From NCBI GenBank assembly GCA_964478075.1, contig CAYZGO010000042.1:1-17974 (forward strand): a stretch of DNA of 17,974 nt. Reading direction: 5' to 3'. The position numbers were made by a program, and so were the translations under genes. Positions 1 through 6,770 of the stretch are shown piece by piece. Each line of letters begins with the position of its first letter. Within the stretch, counting starts at the first letter, position 1. This DNA comes from DAOUEX01 sp034430235 (GTDB lineage: Bacteria > Chloroflexota > Anaerolineae > UBA2200). The notes under the pieces were generated by a model. It was not told the origin of the DNA and did not search any database. It was given only the letters and a program-made list of their open reading frames with translations.

Positions 1-15
1 CTGCAAGTGCAGGTG

Positions 16-74
16 AGCAATCTCCCCCGTCTACGAGATTGCTTCGTCGCAAAAAGCGCTCCTCGCAATGACAT
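16..74. repeat. Intergenic dispersed repeat with 9-bp inverted repeat
   Basis: AGCAATCTC at 16-24 and GAGATTGCT at 35-43 form a perfect 9-bp inverted repeat around a 10-base loop. The right arm continues into a segment reading GAGATTGCTTCGTCGC, then GCTCCTCGCAATGACA, up to about 74. As I recall, phrases of this kind recur between genes in many bacterial genomes; that is memory, not a search. It lies about 135 bases beyond the ffh stop. There is no T-run on either side, so a terminator role is weak. Confidence 0.5.
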
Positions 75-130
75 TCTCATGCTTGGCGGTATCCCGTAGT
101 CGGCACTCTGGCTAATTTCAGACACGATCT

Positions 131-199
131 GAGACACAGAGTACACAGAGTTCTCCTTATCATAAACCTCTGCGTCCTCTGCGTCTCTGCGGTGAGAAT
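131..199. repeat. Short tandem/palindromic repeat of the CTCTGCGTC type after ffh
   Basis: A 9-base pattern is iterated from 164 to about 195 (CTCTGCGTC, CTCTGCGTC, TCTGCGG). A looser inverse version (AGACACAGAG, TACACAGAG) lies at 131-151, so the whole makes an imperfect palindrome. The same pattern in the opposite orientation is seen at 10569-10601. It ends 11 bases from the ffh stop codon, in the 3' untranslated region of that gene. Nothing in it looks coding. Confidence 0.6.
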
Positions 200-209
200 C
201 CAAAACGAA

Positions 210-1538
210 CTACAACCCAAGCCGCCCCAACAGACCAGCAGGCCCGCGCCCGCTGCTCAACTGCTTCATCACACGCTGCATTTGACGGAACTGGTTAAGC
301 AGTTGATTGACCTCTGATACAGACGTGCCGCTGCCACGCGCGATGCGCCGCTTGCGGCTGCCGTTGATGACGCGCGGGTTCCGCCGTTCCTCAGGAGTCA
401 TGGACAGGATGATGGCTTCAGTGCGCTTCATTTGCTTCTCGGTCACATCCTCGGTCAACTGGTTCCTGACGCTGGAGAAGCCTGGTATCATCTCTAGGAC
501 TTGATGGAGCGGCCCCATCTTCTTGAGCTGCTGCATCTGATCGAGAAAGTCTTCCAGGTCAAACGTGGCGCTGCGCAGCTTCTGCTCTATCTTGCGAGCC
601 TGTTCCTGGTCAAAAGCTGCCTCGGCCCGTTCGACCAGCGTCAGCACGTCGCCCATGCCCAGGATGCGCGAAGCCAGGCTTTCGGGCCGGAAAGCCTCCA
701 GGGCGTCCGTCTTCTCGCCCACCCCCAGGTACACGATGGGCACACCGGTCACGGCGCAGATGGAAAGCGCAGCACCGCCGCGAGCGTCGCCGTCTACCTT
801 GGTCAGGATCAGGCCAGTGAGCCTGACGCGCCGGTTGAATTCTGCAGCAACACGCACAGCGTCCTGGCCAGTCATGGCGTCGGCCACCAGCAGCACCTCG
901 GCAGGCGAGACTCGGCGCGCGATCTCCTCCAGCTCGCGCATCATCTCGTCGTCAATGTGCAGGCGGCCGCCAGTGTCCAGGATGACCACACTGTAGGCGC
1001 CTTTGCGCGCCCGAGCGACGGCGTTGGCGCAGATGCGTGGCGGAGCCACTTTGTCGCCCTCGCTGTGCACCGCGACGTCAAGCTGCTGTCCCAACACCTC
1101 AAGCTGGGTGATGGCCGCCGGACGACGCGTATCAGCAGCTACCAGCAAGGGACGCTGCCCCGACTTAAGCAGCTTCAGCGCGAGCTTGGCCGCTGTGGTG
1201 GTCTTGCCAGAGCCCTGCAGGCCAGCCAGCATTATCACGCGCGGCGGTGGGCCGGAGAGGTCCAGCTTGCGCGGCTTACCCAGCGTGGCGATCAACTCCT
1301 CGTTGACGATCTTGATCACCACTTGCGCTGGGGTGAGGCTTTTCATTACCTCGACGCCGATGGCGCGTTCGCGCACGCGCGTCACAAAGTCTTTGACCAC
1401 GCGAAAGTTGACGTCCGCTTCAAGCAGCGCCAGGCGCACCTCGCGCAGCGCGGCGTCCACGTCCTGCTCGGACAGCCGGCCTTTGCCGGACAGCTTTTTG
1501 AAGATGGCCTGGAGTTTCTCGGTCAGGTTCTCAAACAT
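210..1538 (-). CDS. ffh: Signal recognition particle GTPase Ffh (SRP54)
   Basis: Ffh binds the signal peptide of nascent membrane and secreted proteins together with SRP RNA, and docks through GTP hydrolysis on FtsY at the membrane. The 442-residue product has the full family layout. The helical N domain is about residues 1-90. The G domain has P-loop GLQGSGKTT (about 107-114), DTRRP (136-140), DTGGR (189-193, where most family members have DTAGR) and TKVDGD (246-251). The Met-rich M domain (about 300-435) contains the RNA-binding RRIARGSGTSVSEVNQLL stretch near 397-414. The length is normal. There is no clear Shine-Dalgarno before the ATG at 1538; the bases just upstream belong to a tandem repeat. 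A good promoter lies at 1687-1715, giving a leader of about 140 bases with a hairpin. The usual partner rpsP is not adjacent. Confidence 0.98.
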   Translation of the reverse strand: MFENLTEKLQAIFKKLSGKGRLSEQDVDAALREVRLALLEADVNFRVVKDFVTRVRERAIGVEVMKSLTPAQVVIKIVNEELIATLGKPRKLDLSGPPPRVIMLAGLQGSGKTTTAAKLALKLLKSGQRPLLVAADTRRPAAITQLEVLGQQLDVAVHSEGDKVAPPRICANAVARARKGAYSVVILDTGGRLHIDDEMMRELEEIARRVSPAEVLLVADAMTGQDAVRVAAEFNRRVRLTGLILTKVDGDARGGAALSICAVTGVPIVYLGVGEKTDALEAFRPESLASRILGMGDVLTLVERAEAAFDQEQARKIEQKLRSATFDLEDFLDQMQQLKKMGPLHQVLEMIPGFSSVRNQLTEDVTEKQMKRTEAIILSMTPEERRNPRVINGSRKRRIARGSGTSVSEVNQLLNQFRQMQRVMKQLSSGRGPAGLLGRLGL

Positions 1539-1543
1539 GGCGG

Positions 1544-1598
1544 TTGACGGTTACCGGTTGTCAGTTATCATTTATCAGTTATCAGTCATCGGTTATCG
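1544..1598. repeat. Tandem GTTATCA/GTTACC-type repeat directly upstream of ffh
   Basis: From about 1544 to 1598 the sequence iterates variants of GGTTACC, TCAGTTATCA and GGTTATC. It abuts the ffh start codon, where a ribosome binding site would be expected. Related runs lie immediately before recN (12429-12476) and nadK (13315-13355), with a weaker trace at 1737-1755 before the tRNA promoter. The function is unknown; the placement upstream of three minus-strand starts is what stands out. Confidence 0.6.
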
Positions 1599-1646
1599 CT
1601 TGGCGCTTGTGTGTGAGCCCTGCGCGTCTCGTCCCATAAAAGCGAA

Positions 1647-1674
1647 GTGGCGGAGCAATGGCTCTGTCCGCCAC
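1647..1674 (-). promoter_or_regulatory. Leader hairpin of the ffh transcript, attenuator-like
   Basis: GTGGCGGA (1647-1654) and TCCGCCAC (1667-1674) make a perfect 8-bp stem around a 12-base loop. It lies only a few bases after the predicted start of the ffh transcript (about 1680). On the minus strand the stem is followed by TTCGCTTTTATG, a partial T-run. This could be an attenuator or a transcript-stabilising hairpin. Seen directly: the stem and its position. Inferred: the regulatory role. Confidence 0.4.
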
Positions 1675-1686
1675 GCCTACGGCCCC

Positions 1687-1715
1687 ATTCTAACGTAGAT
1701 TGGTGCTTTGGTCAA
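1687..1715 (-). promoter_or_regulatory. Sigma70-type promoter for ffh
   Basis: Read on the minus strand, TTGACC (1715-1710) and TAGAAT (1692-1687) are separated by exactly 17 bases. Each box is one base from the consensus. It points toward ffh and would start the transcript near 1680. Confidence 0.7.
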
Positions 1716-1781
1716 AGTGTGTGAGATGGAAACTTGTGACCGTTGACCGTTTACTGCTGCCCGCTTCCATGCCACAGCCAT

Positions 1782-1810
1782 TTGGCAAGACCGCGAGAAT
1801 TGGCTATAAT
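1782..1810 (+). promoter_or_regulatory. Sigma70-type promoter for tRNA-Pro
   Basis: TTGGCA (1782-1787), a 17-base spacer and a perfect TATAAT (1805-1810). The tRNA begins 9 bases after the -10 box, so transcription would start at or just before the mature 5' end. Confidence 0.8.
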
Positions 1811-1819
1811 AACTGTGTT

Positions 1820-1893
1820 CGGGGCGTAGCGCAGCCCGGTAGCGCACTTGAATGGGGTTCAAGTGGTCGCCGGTTCAAATCCGGCCGCCCCGA
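1820..1893 (+). tRNA. tRNA-Pro (anticodon GGG)
   Basis: It folds as a complete cloverleaf of 74 bases. Acceptor CGGGGCG (1820-1826) pairs with CGCCCCG (1886-1892), followed by discriminator A at 1893. The D stem is GCGC/GCGC. The anticodon stem CTTGA/TCAAG encloses loop ATGGGGT with GGG at positions 34-36. The T stem GCCGG/CCGGC encloses TTCAAAT. The C1:G72 acceptor end and GGG anticodon identify proline. The 3' CCA is not encoded (CTG follows), so it must be added by the nucleotidyltransferase. It has its own promoter and terminator-like hairpin, so it is a single-gene unit. Confidence 0.96.
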
Positions 1894-1900
1894 CTGAAGG

Positions 1901-1930
1901 AAGGCGAGGAGCTGGAGGATTCCTCGCCTT
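1901..1930 (+). terminator. Terminator-like hairpin after tRNA-Pro
   Basis: AAGGCGAGGA (1901-1910) and TCCTCGCCTT (1921-1930) form a perfect 10-bp stem with a 10-base loop, starting 7 bases after the tRNA. The T-run is short (CTTTAG), so termination strength is uncertain. Confidence 0.6.
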
Positions 1931-2009
1931 TAGTGTTAGCATGAGGCTTTGAGCGATTTGGCCGACCAACACGGCAACAGGCTGAACATACCGTACCGCG
2001 CCTCTAGCG

Positions 2010-2220
2010 TCACCGGAGGTAGCCTTGCCATAGCCGCGCAAGCCGGGCCCCAGGTTGTGTTGCCTCTTCAAGCAGCCCCATCGCCTCCCTGATCCTAGCT
2101 CCTGTCTCGCGCAGCGCTTCGTCGGCGGCGCGCTTGTGCCTCCACAGCCGGAGCAGCCCATCGTCCCACCAAAGGGGATGACGTGCATGTGAAAGTCCTG
2201 CCCACATTCCGCGAGTTCAC
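2010..2220 (-). pseudogene. Frameshifted remnant of a HIT-family (nucleotide hydrolase) gene
   Basis: Piecing together three minus-strand frames gives a stretch like VNSRNVG, then QDFHMHVIPF, then WWDDGLLRLWRHKRAADEAL. This resembles the end of HIT proteins, where N-x-G-x-x-(A)-G-Q-x-x-F-H-x-H-x-I-P is followed by a charged helix. At least two frame changes (near 2185 and 2175) are needed, no start codon is evident, and the N-terminal half is missing. The rest of 1931-2312 shows nothing else convincing. The assignment rests on one motif and is tentative. Alternatively this is chance similarity in GC-rich non-coding DNA. Confidence 0.35.
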
Positions 2221-2312
2221 GAGCTTCGGCCCGCAGCCACACCCAAGGTGACTTGGACGCCGCTGGCGTCTGCCCAAGCATGCCCTGCGCCTTGCGGTGC
2301 ACCCTCACGCGA

Positions 2313-2341
2313 TTGACTAGCGCTGTGAAACCACCTATAAT
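2313..2341 (+). promoter_or_regulatory. Sigma70-type promoter for the PTS regulator gene
   Basis: TTGACT (2313-2318), 17 bases, then perfect TATAAT (2336-2341). Transcription would start near 2348, leaving about 75 bases of leader before the ATG at 2424. Confidence 0.75.
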
Positions 2342-2385
2342 CTTGTGGGTTATTCAGTATTAGAAGGTTGCCACGAGAAGCTGTT

Positions 2386-2414
2386 GCACCGGCAGAGTTT
2401 CCGGTGCGGGGGAG
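2386..2414 (+). promoter_or_regulatory. Leader hairpin abutting the ribosome binding site of the regulator gene
   Basis: GCACCGG (2386-2392) pairs perfectly with CCGGTGC (2401-2407) around an 8-base loop. It is followed immediately by the Shine-Dalgarno GGGGGAG (2408-2414), 9 bases before the ATG. The hairpin touches but does not include the ribosome binding site, so it may modulate translation or protect the 5' end. Function is inferred. Confidence 0.4.
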
Positions 2415-2423
2415 CCGCTCGCG

Positions 2424-4505
2424 ATGATAGCCCTGGACGCCTGTCGTCGAAACGTTCTTGTGCTGCTTCTTCAATCTCAGAACCCGTTAACGGCAGCGGA
2501 GATCGCATCACGACTTGATATGACCGCCCGTATGGTCCGCTACCGTCTTCGAAGTATTGAAAGGTGGCTTCAGGCCAGGAACGTCCAGGTAATTAAGAAG
2601 CCCGGTTATGGAATCCTCATTGAGGCCCCCGATCAGGTTAAGAAAAACCTCATTCGAGAATTAGAACACCTCAGCGGCTATCCCCTCCTGTTGTCCCCTG
2701 TTGAACGATTGTACATTCTCATCTTGTCTGTTCTAACTAGTGACCAGCCGCTGCTCGTCAAGCAATTTCAGCATCGCTTGTGTGTCTCGCGCACCACTGT
2801 GCTGAAAGACATGGACAAGGTTGAGCAATGGCTCGACAAGCGCAACCTCCATCTAATCAGACGACCGCACTTTGGCTTCAAAGTTGTTGGCAGGGAGACC
2901 GACTGGCGAGAAGCAACTGTAGGGCTTCTAATGGAGAGTGTAGGTGAGAAGCGATTGCTGCCCCTGTGCGGGGGCTCCATAACAGTGTCCAGGGCACTAG
3001 AAGCGGGCGATGTTGGCTTCGGGCATGCCTTGTCTGCATTTCTAGAGGGTTTGGAGCTAGGCTACGCCAGGAAGTTGGTTGCTTCGATTGAAGGCATAAT
3101 GAATGTGCAGTTTACGGACAGTGCATATGTTGCCCTCGTATCGCATCTCGCTATTCTCACAAGACGTGTCCAAGAAGGAAACACCACAGAGATTTCCGCT
3201 CAGCACCTAAAAAGCTTGTCAGAGCGAAGAGAATTCGCTGTGGCCAAAACAACTGCCAAGAGAATTGAAAGGCGCTTTGGCGTTTCGCTGAGCGAATCAG
3301 AGATCGCCTACATTGCCACGCGCTTGTTGACGGCAGAGATCAAGAGGGACATCGCCGATATTGCGGGAGAATGCAGGGCGAAGAACGAGGTTGCCCCAGA
3401 GGTGTTGGAAATCGTTGATGGCGTACTTGCGAGGGCATCTGTCTATCTCCATCCATCTCTCAAAGTTGATCAAGAGCTCATTTGCAACTTGATGCTTCAT
3501 CTAAAAGTAGCTCTCGATCAACTGCAATTTGATTTGCCTATTAGGAACCCGCTGCTGAACGATGTTAAGAAGCAGTATCCTTACATCTTTGAGGTTGCTG
3601 GAGAAAGCAGCACGATTCTTGGCGACAAGATGGGCAAGCGAGTACCAGATGAGGAGATCGCATATATCACCATGCACCTTGCCGCTGCTATGGAACGGCT
3701 TCGCCTGCCCATTCAGCTGAGGAGAAGGGTACTGGTTGTATGTGAGGCGGGAATCGCCACAGCATGGTTGTTGGTGTCCAAAATGCGGGCGGAATTCCCT
3801 GAAGTCGAGATTGTGGAAGTGATATCTGCTTTGGAAGCGCAAAGCAAAAGGGACTTTGATAACATAGATGCAATCGTCAGTACGATACCCATAGGAAGCA
3901 GGAACATCCCTTCTGTCGTCGTCAGCCCATTTCTCAGCGTCGAAGATATCACGATGCTGAGGCAGGTGTTGCGGAAGAAGGACACACCCATCACTTCGGC
4001 GAGGCAGGCCGACGTCTATGAATCGGGAGGAGCTTCCTTGGCTGATCTGATTACCGACGAGACGATTGAGCTCAGAGTATCGGCCAATAGCTGGCAGAAG
4101 GTGGTCTACGAGGCAGGTAAGCTGCTGCTTGACATCGGGGCGATAGAGGCAAGATACATCCAGGCGATGAAAGACGTCATCGTACAACATGGCCCTTATA
4201 TGATCACTTGGCCAGGGATCGCCTTGCTTCATGCACACCCCCGCGACGGAGTAAGGCGATTGTGCATGAGTTTGGTGACTTTGCGAGAAGCGGTGGATTT
4301 CGGGCATTCCGAGAGCGCTCTCGTTGATATAGTTGTCACTATCGGCGCTGTAGACAACCGTTCTCATCTGAGGGCATTATCAGAACTGCAAGAGCTGCTA
4401 CAGAATCAAGAGGCCGTAGACAGAATCCGTGGCGCTGTCCACAAGTCGCAGGTGATACGTTTGCTTGCGACCTCCTCACGGGAATGGTCAAGACCGACTG
4501 AGTAG
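2424..4505 (+). CDS. BglG/LicR/MtlR-type PTS-regulated transcriptional activator
   Basis: A 693-residue multidomain regulator. Two N-terminal helix-turn-helix domains lie at about 9-60 and 95-150. Two PTS regulation domains (PRDs) follow at about 205-310 and 325-430. Then come an EIIB-like domain (435-520, phosphorylatable Cys440 in VVCEAGIATAWLL) and a type-2 EIIA domain (545-690, probable active His603 in LLHAHP). The PRD histidines are H241, H359 and H418; the fourth expected position (ATRLL, residue 300) is Arg. In this family phosphorylation by HPr and EIIB tunes DNA binding, so the regulator reports sugar flux through its PTS. It precedes the PTS genes by about 310 bases and has its own promoter, so it most likely activates the promoter at 4717-4725. 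The DNA-binding domains argue against an RNA antiterminator. The inducing sugar is not evident. Confidence 0.93.
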   Translation: MIALDACRRNVLVLLLQSQNPLTAAEIASRLDMTARMVRYRLRSIERWLQARNVQVIKKPGYGILIEAPDQVKKNLIRELEHLSGYPLLLSPVERLYILILSVLTSDQPLLVKQFQHRLCVSRTTVLKDMDKVEQWLDKRNLHLIRRPHFGFKVVGRETDWREATVGLLMESVGEKRLLPLCGGSITVSRALEAGDVGFGHALSAFLEGLELGYARKLVASIEGIMNVQFTDSAYVALVSHLAILTRRVQEGNTTEISAQHLKSLSERREFAVAKTTAKRIERRFGVSLSESEIAYIATRLLTAEIKRDIADIAGECRAKNEVAPEVLEIVDGVLARASVYLHPSLKVDQELICNLMLHLKVALDQLQFDLPIRNPLLNDVKKQYPYIFEVAGESSTILGDKMGKRVPDEEIAYITMHLAAAMERLRLPIQLRRRVLVVCEAGIATAWLLVSKMRAEFPEVEIVEVISALEAQSKRDFDNIDAIVSTIPIGSRNIPSVVVSPFLSVEDITMLRQVLRKKDTPITSARQADVYESGGASLADLITDETIELRVSANSWQKVVYEAGKLLLDIGAIEARYIQAMKDVIVQHGPYMITWPGIALLHAHPRDGVRRLCMSLVTLREAVDFGHSESALVDIVVTIGAVDNRSHLRALSELQELLQNQEAVDRIRGAVHKSQVIRLLATSSREWSRPTE

Positions 4506-4687
4506 TCAGACACACCTACTCAGAACGAAGAACCCGTGCACCTCAGACACAAGGAAAGGTTGCCCCATCCAAGCGCTTCAAGCAACGGCGGGCTTAACCA
4601 ATAGCCGAATCAGCACGGGCTTCTTCTCGTCCACCTCACCGAGCCAAATGGTATAGATGTGTAACAACTAATGGACAAAGGAATAAA
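4506..4687. other. Intergenic region between regulator and PTS operon
   Basis: No complete gene. On the minus strand, 4667-4578 reads as a 29-residue open frame whose end (YTIWLGEVDEKKPVLI, then RLLVKPAVA and a stop) is protein-like, but it has no ribosome binding site and an in-frame stop just upstream. It may be the last piece of a lost gene. No terminator hairpin with a T-run was seen after the regulator stop. Confidence 0.3.
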
Positions 4688-4716
4688 CGAATTCGAGTCA
4701 AAAGTTAACGATTTCG
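4688..4716 (+). promoter_or_regulatory. Candidate operator: two CGAATTCG-like boxes 21 bp apart
   Basis: The palindrome CGAATTCG (4688-4695) is echoed by CGATTTCG (4709-4716), 21 bases start to start, which is two helical turns. The second box sits between the -35 position and the -10 of the PTS promoter. They may be binding sites for the neighbouring activator. The repeat is seen; the role is inferred. Confidence 0.35.
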
Positions 4717-4725
4717 TGATATAAT
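4717..4725 (+). promoter_or_regulatory. Extended -10 promoter of the PTS operon, lacking a -35
   Basis: TGATATAAT (4717-4725) is a perfect extended -10. At the 17-base distance the -35 position reads GTCAAA, only three of six consensus bases. Most other promoters in this window have both boxes, so this one looks activator-dependent. The leader to the start codon would be about 85 bases. Confidence 0.6.
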
Positions 4726-4817
4726 GCGCATGAAGCGCGCCGTGGATTTCAGCGGCTACGAGAAGCACCAGACAAGCTTGGAATGCCACCTATGCCCTAA
4801 TATCCAGGAGACAAAGC

Positions 4818-5315
4818 GTGGTCGCCAGCGTTGAACAACTGATCAACAAGAACCTCATCACTCTTGATCTGAACGCCAAGGACAAAGACTCAGTCATGGA
4901 AGAGTTGGCTGCGTTAATGGATAAGCAAGATAAGCTGCATTCAAAGTCCGAGTTCTTGAAAGCTGTTCATGAGCGAGAAGCGTTCACAACAACCGCAGTC
5001 GGATTGGGGGTCGCCATCCCTCACGCCAGATCCCCAGCCGTCAGAGAGACAGCCATATCTTTTGGTAAGAGCAAAGGGTTTCATTGGGACGGGGATGAAG
5101 ACGAAGTGGTCAGGCTGGTCTTCTTGCTCGCAGTGCCAAGGGTGAACCCAAACAAAGAGTATATCGAACTGCTGGCTGCACTTGCTCGCATGCTGGTAGA
5201 CGAGGGTTTCCGCGACAGTCTGATGAAAGCTAGGAATTACAACGATGTGATAATGGCAATGGAAAAGGTCTGTGTAGGCCGCGATAGAGGCATAGTGCGG
5301 AACTCAGTGAGTTAA
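4818..5315 (+). CDS. PTS fructose-type EIIA component (first copy)
   Basis: A 165-residue cytoplasmic phosphocarrier of the mannitol/fructose EIIA family. It accepts phosphate from HPr on a histidine and passes it to EIIB. The active site is His69 in GVAIPHARSP, followed by the family's usual VRETAISFG strand. Length is normal for a stand-alone EIIA. The start is GTG at 4818, preceded by CCAGGAG at 4804-4810 with 7 bases of spacing. It is the first gene of the operon and is clearly paralogous to the EIIA at 6161: same length to the active His, and shared LIxxxLIxLDLxxKDKD and YEREA/HEREA motifs. The presence of two EIIAs suggests either two phosphate routes or a regulatory copy. Substrate is not evident. 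Confidence 0.93.
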   Translation: MVASVEQLINKNLITLDLNAKDKDSVMEELAALMDKQDKLHSKSEFLKAVHEREAFTTTAVGLGVAIPHARSPAVRETAISFGKSKGFHWDGDEDEVVRLVFLLAVPRVNPNKEYIELLAALARMLVDEGFRDSLMKARNYNDVIMAMEKVCVGRDRGIVRNSVS

Positions 5316-5389
5316 GGCAAGATGAGATCATGCTGAGGAGCTGATATGCGAACTGATGAGCAGTGAGTGTAAGTGTTTGAAAGGGGGCA

Positions 5390-6100
5390 ATGATGCGCAG
5401 GGTTAAGATTGCGGCGGGGTTGAGCCGTGCTGATTATGGTCGTTTAGGCGACCAAGTGGCTGAGGCCACGGCTGCTGGTGTTGACTATATCCACTCCGAT
5501 CAGGTCGATATGGAGGTTCTGCCCCACTTCGAACTGATGGGTGGGGCTCATGTTATTCGTGGTATTCGCCCGTTCACCGACCTGCCAATAGAAGCACATA
5601 TCTATGTAAGAAGAATAAGCGTAGCATGGATTGATGAGTTGGCGGAGGCTGGGGCAAATCTCATCATCCTGCCAGTGGAGTATACTCTAGGTGGACCTTT
5701 GAATTTCCTCATTGATGAGATCCATAAGAACGGTTGCCGGGCTGGAATGATGGTAACCAACGGTAGCCCTCTGTGCTTGGTTGAGGAGGCGCTGTACTGG
5801 GTGGAGCGGCTGCACTTGCTTACCCACGACATTGACATCCCAAACGGGTATCACGCATTGCGGGAGTCACAGCTGCCTATGATCCGCAGAGCGCGTCAAA
5901 TGATTGACGAGCGAGGACTCGACTGCGAGCTTTGCTGTGACGGAGGACTCACCCCCGAGAATGTGCACAAGGTCGTGGCTGCAGGGGTAGATGTGGTCGA
6001 AATGTCGAGGCCGATCTTCCAAGCTCCGGAAGGGATCACAACCGCAGTGAAGCGGATTCGAGAAGTGCTCGATGCTGCATCGGCTCAGTGTGGGGGTTGA
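5390..6100 (+). CDS. Ribulose-phosphate 3-epimerase family protein (divergent)
   Basis: A 236-residue TIM barrel of the ribulose-phosphate/allulose-6-phosphate 3-epimerase family, which inverts C3 of ketose phosphates using a divalent metal. The metal and catalytic residues can be followed: His35 and Asp37 in YIHSDQVD, His70 in IEAHIYV and Asp184 in CDGGLTPENV, with the phosphate-binding end VDVVEMSRPIF. The canonical MxVxPGFGGQ loop is replaced by THDIDIPNGYH, so it is not an ordinary Rpe and probably acts on a different ketose phosphate. Placed between two EIIA genes, it likely processes the imported sugar phosphate. Ribosome binding site AAGGGGG (5381-5387); the second ATG at 5393 has better spacing (5 bases) than 5390 (2 bases). 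Confidence 0.85.
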   Translation: MMRRVKIAAGLSRADYGRLGDQVAEATAAGVDYIHSDQVDMEVLPHFELMGGAHVIRGIRPFTDLPIEAHIYVRRISVAWIDELAEAGANLIILPVEYTLGGPLNFLIDEIHKNGCRAGMMVTNGSPLCLVEEALYWVERLHLLTHDIDIPNGYHALRESQLPMIRRARQMIDERGLDCELCCDGGLTPENVHKVVAAGVDVVEMSRPIFQAPEGITTAVKRIREVLDAASAQCGG

Positions 6101-6160
6101 AAGCTGGCAGATTCCACTTGGCAGTGGCAATAGACGCATCGTATGCTAACGGAAGAGTGA

Positions 6161-6637
6161 TTGGTGGCGCAACTTGACGAACTGATTAATACAAGATTGA
6201 TCAAGCTGGATTTGAAGAGAAAGGATAAGGATGCTGTTATCGAACAACTGGCTGACTTGCTCAACAGGGAGCACAAGCTAAGTTCGAAGGCTGCGTATGT
6301 CAAGAGCGTCTATGAGAGAGAGGCTGTCTCATCAACATACTGCGGATCGGAAGTCGCAATCCCCCATGCGATGTCGGTTGCTGTAAGGGAGCCTGCTGTT
6401 TGCTTCGGCAGAAGTGAAGGGTTGTATTGGGGTAGCCCGGATGAACCAGTACGCTTCGTCTTTCTGATAGCTGTGCCATCAGAGGGTTGTGATGACCGGT
6501 ATATCGCTATCCTGTCTGCCATCGCTCAGCTGTGTCTTGATGAAGAGATACGGGACGCCTGGGCCAAAGCAACGACCGCACGAGAGATTCTGACCTCGAT
6601 TCAAGGCAAAGTCGGTATCGCTGAGAACGACCATTGA
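6161..6637 (+). CDS. PTS fructose-type EIIA component (second copy)
   Basis: A 158-residue EIIA of the mannitol/fructose family, paralogous to the gene at 4818. Active His69 lies in EVAIPHAMSV, and the core fold motifs (VRFVFLIAVP, then YIAILSAIAQL) are present. It would relay phosphate from HPr to the EIIB at 8374. The start is TTG at 6161 (or GTG at 6164): GGAAG at 6151-6155 gives 5 or 8 bases of spacing, and the protein alignment with the first copy (MVA) fits TTG. The Arg after PHA in most EIIAs (PHAR) is Met here, whereas the first copy keeps PHAR, so the copies have diverged near the active site. It follows the epimerase by 60 bases in the same operon. Confidence 0.9.
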   Translation: MVAQLDELINTRLIKLDLKRKDKDAVIEQLADLLNREHKLSSKAAYVKSVYEREAVSSTYCGSEVAIPHAMSVAVREPAVCFGRSEGLYWGSPDEPVRFVFLIAVPSEGCDDRYIAILSAIAQLCLDEEIRDAWAKATTAREILTSIQGKVGIAENDH

Positions 6638-6720
6638 AGAAATCGGTAAATGCACGTGCGCTGACTGCGCTAGTTACAGATACAGGGAGGTGATGACTAT
6701 CGGATGAAGAATTGATCGAG

Positions 6721-6739
6721 TGGACCTACTCTTGGTCCA
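6721..6739 (+). other. Small hairpin upstream of the EIIC gene
   Basis: TGGACC (6721-6726) and GGTCCA (6734-6739) form a perfect 6-bp stem with a 7-base loop, ending 18 bases before the EIIC ribosome binding site. It may space or regulate expression of the membrane subunit; this could also be chance. Confidence 0.25.
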
Positions 6740-6770
6740 AGCCTAGTGGATTATATGAAAGGAGCTACAC

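Noticed and set aside
501..1547. Long plus-strand open frame of 348 codons
   Set aside because: It lies wholly opposite ffh, has His/Gln-rich shadow composition and no ribosome binding site.
2386..2407. Riboswitch in the regulator leader
   Set aside because: Only one simple hairpin in a 75-base leader; no multi-helix junction or known aptamer core was found.
3501..4367. Minus-strand open frame of 288 codons
   Set aside because: Antisense to the EIIB/EIIA domains of the PTS regulator, whose motifs are intact; the product has no recognisable motif.
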